A stretch of DNA of 47,917 bases from Saprospiraceae bacterium. GTDB lineage: Bacteria > Bacteroidota > Bacteroidia > Chitinophagales > Saprospiraceae. Positions 27,267-35,300 of the stretch are shown here, one piece after another. The position numbers were made by a program, and so were the translations under genes. A model generated the notes under the pieces. That model ran no database searches, was not told where the DNA came from, and saw only the letters and a list, made by a program, of their open reading frames with translations. Each line of letters begins with the position of its first letter. Position 1 is the stretch's first letter. The DNA lies in NCBI GenBank assembly GCA_026983735.1, contig JALSTN010000197.1, positions 1-47,917 on the forward strand, read 5' to 3'.

Positions 27267-27300
27267 GGAACCCCATCCTAAAGCAGAAAAATGGGGTTCC
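27267..27300. terminator. Hairpin between convergent genes
   Basis: GGAACCCCAT (27267-27276) and ATGGGGTTCC (27291-27300) form a perfect 10-bp stem with a 14-base loop. No clear T-run follows on either strand. Its place between two convergent stops supports transcript ending. Confidence 0.5.
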
Positions 27301-27369
27301 TCGCATACATCCGGAATACAGTTACACTCTTCCGTTCTAGCTCATATTAATTATGAATAAGCCCTTTTT

Positions 27370-27858
27370 TTATCTCAGTACTATAAAGGACACCCATTGA
27401 GGATGCCGTTTTACATTATAGCCCGATATTTTCATATAATATTGTCCTTCTTGAAGGGGTTGGACATGCAATCGCGCAATAGAAGAGTGTATTTTTTGTC
27501 GGAACAAAAATTTGCCTAAAGCATCATAGACATCTAAATATCTAATCAGCTCAGAATCAGACTCGACATATAGATCTATCTGAGCGGGATTGGGATACAA
27601 GTGAACTTTAGCAGGATTTTTCAATTCCTTAACCAGTGTAGAAATAGATATGTCCGGCTGTTGAAAACCCTGTGTAAGAACATAGTTTGATTTCCTTAGT
27701 GATTGAATAGAAGCTTCCCCAACGGTCGAGCTTATGTGATACTGCCCGACAGTAATATCTGCCCCCATGGATGCGACAACCTCAATATTTTGAGATTGCG
27801 CACTACCCCATGGTATAAGCAGAAAAGTAAACAGTATGAAAAAGATGTATTTTAGCAT
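27370..27858 (-). CDS. Short exported protein with T9SS type A sorting domain
   Basis: This 162-aa protein has a signal peptide (1-20, ending GSAQ). A compact N-terminal part with QYHISSTVGEASIQS and NYVLTQGFQQPD follows, as seen in many short Bacteroidota cargo proteins. The C-terminal sorting domain (about 78-162) has VHLYPNPAQIDLYVES, YLDVYDALGKFLFRQ and LQEGQYYMKIS. The T9SS would carry it across the outer membrane and attach or release it. It is the last gene of the surface operon, 52 bases after the tail-fibre-like gene. The N-terminal part has no known function. Confidence 0.8.
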   Translation of the reverse strand: MLKYIFFILFTFLLIPWGSAQSQNIEVVASMGADITVGQYHISSTVGEASIQSLRKSNYVLTQGFQQPDISISTLVKELKNPAKVHLYPNPAQIDLYVESDSELIRYLDVYDALGKFLFRQKIHSSIARLHVQPLQEGQYYMKISGYNVKRHPQWVSFIVLR

Positions 27859-27910
27859 GACAATTATTTTATATTAGAAAATTTCAAGTTGATACTATTC
27901 TTACACAATA

Positions 27911-30097
27911 TTATTTGGCATTTGAGTTCTGTTGTTCGAGGGCTTCAACTCTTTGAAGCAATTGTTGAATAATTTTTTGTTGTTGTTCTATGGTCTTGTT
28001 TTGTTCTTGTATAGCACCTACCAGTCTAGGGAAAAGAGCATCTAGGCTTAATACTCTAAAATCATTGAGTTTTTTACCCTCATAAGTCTCTTGAACCTTG
28101 CTGACCATCTCGGGAATTACTGTTTCAACTTCTTGAGCAATAAACCCGGATTTATGGCCGTGGTTGCCTTCATAGTTCTTCTTCCAATCAAATTCAACAG
28201 GACGTAAAGCCAATATTTTACCCAAGCTGTTCTGCAGGTCGAGAACATGTTCTTTAACCCTTCTGTCAGAACTAGTTGCCCAGGTAGATTGAGTTGATCG
28301 CGCAGGTCCTCCCACCTGAAAAACATGGGTCACATTGGAAGTCCTTGTTCCCACAACTAATTTTCCACCATCGTCCTGCATATATAAAATACCGGGTGTA
28401 TTGCCGGATCCCTTACATAATATTTCATTGGGATCAAAAGCTATATGTTGGTTGTTTGGATCTCCTATAGCTAGAAAACCACTATTTAAGAACCCAGATC
28501 CAACATCGGTTCCTCCCTCAACTATCAATCTTAATCCGTCATTAGGAGAATCGCTGCCAATAAATACGCTTCCACCAGTTCTTTGAAGGTTCAGATCAGC
28601 TTTTCTTATAGGCGTACCTTTTGCCAAAATATCATTGGCGTCGAAGGCTAGTTGTTCGCCGTTAATATCACCTATAATCACACGACCAGAAACCTCAGTA
28701 TCATTGACATCCGTTCCAAAGAAAAAATTGGTAGGATACAAAGCTCCAAGACCGGATCCCCATCCTGGGACATCTAGATTCAACAGAAAATCCCCATCGT
28801 TTTGAAAGGCGTTTATCCATTGGTCCATTCCAGCATCATACACAATAGCTTGACCTAGCAGTGGATTAGTAATCGACAGATTATATCCATCGAGTTTATT
28901 TGCATTCCATAAAGGATCGGCATTTTTGGCATTGATAGTCGTTGTTGTTTGTGAGCCACCACCAGATAGTCCAGTGCCTGCGACAATTTCTTGTACTCCA
29001 GGGTCACTCGGTTGCCATTGGCTTCCATTCCATGATAACATATCCCCTTCATTTGCATTTTGTTGAGCAATATCGAGAGGGTTATTATTTGTACCATCTC
29101 CTGTTAATCTATCTGAATGAGAGACGGATTGGTTGCCCCAGTTATCACCTTCGGGTAAAATAGGATTTAAGTCAACATTGTTGCCATTGGATATAGAGAG
29201 AACGGTACCGGTAAGGGATAGGTTTTGTTCATCTTCATCCTTTTGCGGTTTCCACTTTTGACCGTTCCATTTTAATATTTGACCACTGACCGCATTTTGC
29301 TGAGCTATTTTAAGCGGATTTTGGTTAGTTCCATTTCCTTCTAGAGATCCATCTTGTTTAACGGATTGGTTGCCCCAGTTATCACCTTCGGGTAAAATAG
29401 GATTTAAGTCAACATTGTTGCCATTGGATATAGAGAGAACGGTACCGGTAAGGGATAGGTTTTGTTCATCTTCATCCTTTTGCGGTTTCCACTTTTGACC
29501 GTTCCATTTTAATATTTGACCATTGGCCGCATTTTGCTGAGCTATTCTAAGCGGATTTTGGTTAGTTCCATTTCCTTCTAGAGATCCATCTTGTTTAACG
29601 GATTGGTTGCCCCAGTTATCACCTTCGGGTAATTGGTCGAGCACCCATTCTCCATCATCGTAAACTAAGATATCTCCATTGGATGCATCCGTTTCATTTA
29701 TATTATTAATATCTTTAGTAGTAAGTCCCGGCACTTTCAATGCGAAAGGGACCGCCACAAGTGGACGAGAACCAAAGTCAATATTTCCATTTCCAAAATC
29801 CATTGAAACATGCATAGATATCTCGCCATAGTTCCAAGGAATATCCTCAAATGCAGCTTTTTCGACTGAACCAATTAGAAGGTTAATAAGTCCAAAATCA
29901 TTCGTTTTCACCTGGTGAACCTCTCGAAAAACATTAGATCCTGAAAGGATATCAATCGTCACTTTAATCTCCTTATTTTTAACGACACCTTTGGTATCAC
30001 GTACGATGGTTTGATAGTGAATTCCTTTGCTAAAGCTTTGAGCAGAAAGACAAGTAGCAAGGAAAATTAAAATAATGCAACAGAGTAAATTTTTCAT
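27911..30097 (-). CDS. Exported tail-fibre-like protein with S74 intramolecular chaperone domain
   Basis: This 728-aa protein has a signal peptide (1-20) and a beta-sandwich N-domain (GIHYQTIVRDTKGVVKNKEI and NDFGLINLLIGS). Two almost identical 79-aa repeats (about 157-235 and 236-314) and a degenerate third follow. A long beta-rich middle part includes GDINGEQLAFDANDIL-type repeats. Near the C-terminus is a Peptidase_S74-type chaperone domain. Ser610 and Lys615 in SDRRVKEHVL form the self-cleavage pair, and GFIAQEVETVIPEMV follows. A final coiled coil (about 690-725) would trimerise. In phage fibres this domain folds the trimer and then cuts itself off. Here the gene is cellular, with a signal peptide and operon partners. 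Ligand unknown. Confidence 0.82.
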   Translation of the reverse strand: MKNLLCCIILIFLATCLSAQSFSKGIHYQTIVRDTKGVVKNKEIKVTIDILSGSNVFREVHQVKTNDFGLINLLIGSVEKAAFEDIPWNYGEISMHVSMDFGNGNIDFGSRPLVAVPFALKVPGLTTKDINNINETDASNGDILVYDDGEWVLDQLPEGDNWGNQSVKQDGSLEGNGTNQNPLRIAQQNAANGQILKWNGQKWKPQKDEDEQNLSLTGTVLSISNGNNVDLNPILPEGDNWGNQSVKQDGSLEGNGTNQNPLKIAQQNAVSGQILKWNGQKWKPQKDEDEQNLSLTGTVLSISNGNNVDLNPILPEGDNWGNQSVSHSDRLTGDGTNNNPLDIAQQNANEGDMLSWNGSQWQPSDPGVQEIVAGTGLSGGGSQTTTTINAKNADPLWNANKLDGYNLSITNPLLGQAIVYDAGMDQWINAFQNDGDFLLNLDVPGWGSGLGALYPTNFFFGTDVNDTEVSGRVIIGDINGEQLAFDANDILAKGTPIRKADLNLQRTGGSVFIGSDSPNDGLRLIVEGGTDVGSGFLNSGFLAIGDPNNQHIAFDPNEILCKGSGNTPGILYMQDDGGKLVVGTRTSNVTHVFQVGGPARSTQSTWATSSDRRVKEHVLDLQNSLGKILALRPVEFDWKKNYEGNHGHKSGFIAQEVETVIPEMVSKVQETYEGKKLNDFRVLSLDALFPRLVGAIQEQNKTIEQQQKIIQQLLQRVEALEQQNSNAK
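29153..29626. repeat. Two tandem 237-bp coding repeats
   Basis: Copies at 29153-29389 and 29390-29626 are almost identical. Differences are a few bases, such as around 29285 against 29522, and change only three residues between copies. A partial third copy lies leftward (about 29095-29152). Each unit encodes 79 residues. Confidence 0.9.
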
Positions 30098-30120
30098 AAT
30101 TAAATAACTTTTTAAGTGAA

Positions 30121-32226
30121 CTAATTTTTAGTGTATGAAATAGTGACAATTACAGATTTGGCTATCAAATGGTGATTTTGATCACGAACAAGAATTTGAT
30201 AATTATATTGAGCATTTTCGTTAATACGATAATCTAAGTATGTATTCTTTAGATAAGGAAAGGACTTATAGAGTTTGAGACCCTTATTACGCACTGATCT
30301 GTAGAGGAAGACCGACTTCTTATCCGAATTGTTTATTGAAGGTAGATGGAGTTCGATACCTTGTTCTTTTGGGATGTAAGCGCCGGTTAGAGGAACGAGT
30401 TGTACCGGCCGATTCAAAGGCATACTTTTCAAGGTCAATTCAGAAGAAGCTTTAGAATGGAGGCCATCATCATCCACGGCGATCAATCTATAGGTGTATT
30501 GTTTTTGTGCCTCTACACTTCGATCAAAACACACATTTTTATCAATGGACAAAACCAGAATATTTTTCCAAGTTGAATTTCCCTTTTCTTTTCTTTGTAC
30601 CAGAGTGCTTACTGCATCTGAGCTAGAAGATGGGATAATATCAAAGCGAATGGCACTATCCAAAACTTCATACTTTTCAAATTGAGGTGTAACCGGAGGT
30701 ATTAAGTCAGGTTTTTTTACCTTTAGAGTTTTTGTAGGTTCACTTGGGTTGCGGTTTTCATCAAAAGCTACAAGTTTATAATAAATATTTTCTGTCAAAG
30801 TATGAAGACCAATAGTATCTTGAAATACAGTATCTGTAATAAATCCCCCTTGGATAGGTTGAAAAATATCAGTCGGATTATTGGCAAAGGAAATGACATA
30901 TCCCTTTAGGTCGGGTTCCGGTCCTAAATCCCAAACAAAATAAACAATTCCATTAGAGTCAATCTTGGCTTGAAAGTGAGTAGGAACAGCAGGTGGAGAA
31001 TGATCATGAATGACTACATAAGTAGGTATATCACTAACGTAATTTCCAGCTGTATCAAAGGTCATCACCCTATAAAAATTTTTATCATTGACTAGCACAG
31101 ATGTATCAATATATTGTGTGGTCAAAGGGGAGAGTAGTTTGGCAGTTAGAAATTTAAATGGGCCTTTAAAACTGGTTCCACGGGAGACCATGTATCCTTT
31201 GATGTCAGAAGAAGAGCTCTTGGTCCAACGGAGCTTAACGTTGCCTTGTCCCAAATCCTTCAATTCTATTAGAGTACCAGGCTGAGGGGGTGTCTTATCT
31301 ACGCCCATTCCCTCCACTACGTTAGAATATTCGCTCAAATCACCAAAGGCATCATACCCTTGCATTCTAACTTTTATTTTATGATAATTAGTTATTGGGA
31401 TATCATACTGGTATTCCCTTCTCATATCATACTTGTTATTTTCCGGGAAAAAAGGTTTGTTAGAGATGCGCTTAAACCCACCAGTAGTGCCATCATCTAC
31501 TTCGAAATAAAATCCAGTGTAATAGCGCGTAAAATCAAACCATTTTACTCTGACCTTACTTTCCATTGGTTCAATAGTCAATGTAGGAATCGGGCGTGCA
31601 ATATTGCCACCGGAAATGCTTGCGCAGTGTGCCTTTAAGTATTGGGATGAATCTATGGGATTCTGAACACGAATTTCATACATCACGACTGTATTCGTTC
31701 TCTTTAAGCTATCAAGGAATCCCATGCCCAATCCAATTGCTGTATGAAATGAGCGATCAGCGGCTAATAGAGCAAAGATATGGCGGTTAGTTCGGTCGTT
31801 TTCTTGATATATAGCAGCATCAAAGGTGATGCCCTTCGGAGCATTTTTTGATTTTCCATAAAGAACTTGAGCTGCCATCATGGCTGTAGTGTCATTGCGA
31901 TTGCATTTAGACTTCCATTCCGACAAAGTCCAAGGATAAATACGCCTAACGAATGAATCCACTTTAGAAGTGAGGGTGTCAAGAGCATATTTGACTAGTA
32001 TATACCCACTATCATTGGCGTGCTGCCAGGTCTTAGGGTCGTTGACAGCCCATCTTAATTTAACAATTTCGCCTTCTTGTTTCATGATAATTGCTATTGT
32101 TGTATCCTTATTTTCTAAGACAGGGACATTCTTTGTTTGAGCAGATACGAGCGCTGTTATTGGAATAAATAAAACTAGGATTAGGTATAATCTTATTCTT
32201 GTATAGGTACGATTTACGCCTTTCAT
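30121..32226 (-). CDS. Exported protein with about five fibronectin type III-like domains
   Basis: This 701-aa protein has a signal peptide (1-30, ending VSAQ). A first domain (about 31-205) contains VKLRWAVNDPKTWQHAND and RLHALLAA-like helices. Then follow about five FnIII-like units, starting near residues 213, 312, 410, 507 and 604. Their marks are KVRVKWFDF, NVKLRWTKSSSSDIKGY, YFVWDLGPEPDLKGYVIS, the Y-L-A-D pattern (YRLIAVDDDG, YKLVAFDENRNPSEP), and PP-leading linkers. No sorting domain is seen, so it may stay in the periplasm or be surface-bound by a partner. It lies between the TANFOR-like gene (98 bases away) and the S74 gene (23 bases). Enzyme activity is not apparent. Confidence 0.8.
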   Translation of the reverse strand: MKGVNRTYTRIRLYLILVLFIPITALVSAQTKNVPVLENKDTTIAIIMKQEGEIVKLRWAVNDPKTWQHANDSGYILVKYALDTLTSKVDSFVRRIYPWTLSEWKSKCNRNDTTAMMAAQVLYGKSKNAPKGITFDAAIYQENDRTNRHIFALLAADRSFHTAIGLGMGFLDSLKRTNTVVMYEIRVQNPIDSSQYLKAHCASISGGNIARPIPTLTIEPMESKVRVKWFDFTRYYTGFYFEVDDGTTGGFKRISNKPFFPENNKYDMRREYQYDIPITNYHKIKVRMQGYDAFGDLSEYSNVVEGMGVDKTPPQPGTLIELKDLGQGNVKLRWTKSSSSDIKGYMVSRGTSFKGPFKFLTAKLLSPLTTQYIDTSVLVNDKNFYRVMTFDTAGNYVSDIPTYVVIHDHSPPAVPTHFQAKIDSNGIVYFVWDLGPEPDLKGYVISFANNPTDIFQPIQGGFITDTVFQDTIGLHTLTENIYYKLVAFDENRNPSEPTKTLKVKKPDLIPPVTPQFEKYEVLDSAIRFDIIPSSSSDAVSTLVQRKEKGNSTWKNILVLSIDKNVCFDRSVEAQKQYTYRLIAVDDDGLHSKASSELTLKSMPLNRPVQLVPLTGAYIPKEQGIELHLPSINNSDKKSVFLYRSVRNKGLKLYKSFPYLKNTYLDYRINENAQYNYQILVRDQNHHLIAKSVIVTISYTKN

Positions 32227-32251
32227 GTCTTTAAAAATTTCTAATTAATTG
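32227..32251 (-). promoter_or_regulatory. Proximal leader module of the FnIII gene, shared with the NYN gene
   Basis: On the minus strand AATTAGAAATTTTTAAAGAC precedes ATGAAA; 26 of 28 positions including the start codon match the NYN gene leader at 19411-19438. Confidence 0.5.
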
Positions 32252-32324
32252 ATCAGCTATTAACTTATGTGAGAATAATTTTTATACTGAATACAAATCA
32301 TGTCTACTCAGGTATTACTCTCAT

Positions 32325-35300
32325 TTATTTAGGACTAAACACCTTATAGTACGTCCCTTTGGGAGTACTCACATCCAATAGTTTAGTTAAGCGGCCCCCG
32401 CCATTGTATTGCCATAAATCAGGCCTTCTATATTCCATATTCATTTTCCAATTTCCTTTACGAGCAAATTGGTGGGGCCACCATAAATATTTGTATCTAT
32501 TGCTAAAAAATAAGTAATTCTTAAAATCATCTTTATGAGAACTATAATAAGGAAAAATAAAATGAAGGATATAATTTGATTGAGCATTTGATTCGATAGA
32601 ATACCAGTCGTTAAGTACTTCGAATGGTACTCCATAGACGATCTGAAAGGAAGTAGCATATCCTCTTTGAAAACTACCATAGTCAAATCCAGCAAAACGA
32701 GTGTCCCCATTTTTAGTATTACTTGGGGTAGAAATTGCTTTCAACAGATCAGCTAAATTTAAAGGTGGGTCAAATCCATCTAGAAAATTTGGCCTTGTAG
32801 GAGGATAGTAACCTATTCTTTTGCCATCTGTTTCGGTCCGAATAGGGCGAGCATCTCCATAGACATGATGAGCTCTATTATAAACCTTGGTAAGATAAGA
32901 GAAATAGGCATTTCTATCTGTTTTTAACCATGTTCGAACCAATGGAAATACATAATAATCCGGGTCTGGAAATTGTGCATTACGATGTTTGTAAAGTATA
33001 TGACCCTTTCCTTCCAGAACGTCAAATCCCTCATTTATTGGGTAATGGTTTACGACGATCCCAAATGAGGCGGAGGAGGAGGGGTCTCGAGGTGAACCGG
33101 ATATTTTTTGTCTAAAGGTATTGTATTCACTCGTTTTAAAAACCATATCAAATAGAGGAACATCCCCATTACGTATGTAACCATAATTTATCTTTAATCG
33201 AGAATATTCTACACGATTATCACTAGTTATGAATCTATTACTTTTGTATTTTTCAAGATTAGATACTTCTTTCTTTTTAGATATTAATCCACTCCCCTTT
33301 TTCTTGGTTTGCTTGCGCCTTTTAATCATCTTCAACCAATAAAGGGTATTATTTTGAAGATCTTGAGGAATATCATAAACCAACTTATTATTTTTCATAC
33401 TCAAATAAACAAGATGCTGCTCTCGAACATTGCTCATATTGATATAGATGCCATAATAGTTGTAGTGCTTATCACTGGTAATGCAACCAATTGATTTGGT
33501 GAGTAGCACAAACCCATCATTACTCTCTCCTTTCAGAAAGTATCTTTGTTTTGAGATCGGATAAGTATATAAAATATGTTTAGCAATATCTGCCACACAA
33601 TCTCCAGTAGTAAAAGTAATTACTAATTTTTCTTTTACCGCTTTTCGTTTATAAACCAATTTAACTTTTCTTCCATTGATTATTTTCCATGCAGAAACCT
33701 TGATAATCATCTTATATTTAGAATTAGGGCGCAATGCAAAATCATAATCCAATCTTGCTGCCCGATTGTCTGATCCCCATTTGGCGTCTGTTCGGGTAGC
33801 TTGAGTATTTGCTCCTTTTAATAGTTTGAATTCATCAAGCTGAATATAAAAGGAATGGTATTTCCCCTCCTCATCCTGTATTGATATTTTTCTATCCACT
33901 GGATAATTGAATGTCACCTGTGGCATAATCATTATATCAACTTTATTAGTCATGTTTTTTCTTGGATTGGAATCATCAATGATGGGTAGAGCCGCAAATG
34001 GATTAAATTCTTCTTTTATAGGAATACATTTCTCACCAAGTTCAAATGAAAAATTCATCCTTCCACTTATCAACCCACCCAATACAGAATAATGTGCCTG
34101 CAATGTTCCTTTGAACCAGTTGGGATGTGGTAATTTTGCTTCCAAAATGGCTGCTATATCTGCCTTTCCTGCACTGACTCTTCCTTCATAAAACCATACA
34201 TCTACCTCTAACCCAAAATCAATGCCGCCATATAAATAAGCTTGCCCTTGTGCATACCATCCATTTACTCCAATAGGTGAATTTCCATGATTTGAACATC
34301 GAATATCTTGGTGAGTCAAATTAATGTCAAAACCTATTCCTGCATATGTTTTAAGGTAGAAAATGGCAAATGTTTTATCAAAATTCATATTTAAGGATGC
34401 GCCAAAAGCAATGCCGCTCCCTTTCTTCATTGCTTCTAGGTTAGTAGGAGAGGAAGTAGGATATCCCGGGACGGCTATTGAAGGTAAACTTGTACTTATG
34501 TCTGTTCCCATAACAAAATACATCTTTCCTTTGGCGGTTAAAATATCTGGCAGAATAGAAATATTGGGTTTTTTATTCATGGGGTCTCCTATAGCGAAAT
34601 GCCAATTAGTACTATTCCCATAACTAAAGAGCATGTCGAAGGAGACATGACCGTCCAAGACTGGTTTATAATCTATATTTACACTATTAGCAGAGTGAAA
34701 GATTTTTCGACCAAAATCCAACTCTGTATTACTCATTGCTGTTATCAATGCATCCTTTGTGCTATTGTGCTTTGTTATTATTCCTAGTTCGGCATCCATA
34801 GAAATCTTTCGAACTGTGTATCCACTACCAAACTCCATTCCGAGTTTTCCCATCAGGTTAAGACTATAACCATCTGCCAACCCGATAATAGTTGAAGCAG
34901 AAAACCCAATGCTTCCTTTCCTAAAATCAAACAAGTCTATAGTTGAAGCATTCTTATTTTTATAATTCGAAAGTTCATTTGCATTCGGAATAGGTTTCCT
35001 AGAGAGATTATAATATGCACCTCCTCCAAACCCCTTAATATAAAATGGGGTTGTACCCAATTGAATACCTGGCCCGGGTAAACCAAGTAATCCATCTACC
35101 ATCCAATACGAAGTATTATTATTAGAACCGAATAGCGCCAAGGCATTAATTGTAATCAAATCGGCTATTTTTGCCTCGAGCTCTCCACTAATTCCCTTGC
35201 CCAATTTTTTACTTTCATAGAATTCGATATTCCCATTTAGATCCAATGGACCTACAGAACCAGCCACACTCACCTTTTTTACTTTTACTTTATCAAATGT

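Noticed and set aside
29153-29626. CRISPR array
   Set aside because: The repeats are 237 bp, directly adjacent and coding; there are no spacers and no cas genes.
27911-30097. Prophage, because of the tail-fibre and S74 match
   Set aside because: No capsid, terminase, integrase or lysis genes nearby; the gene has a signal peptide and sits in an operon with surface genes.
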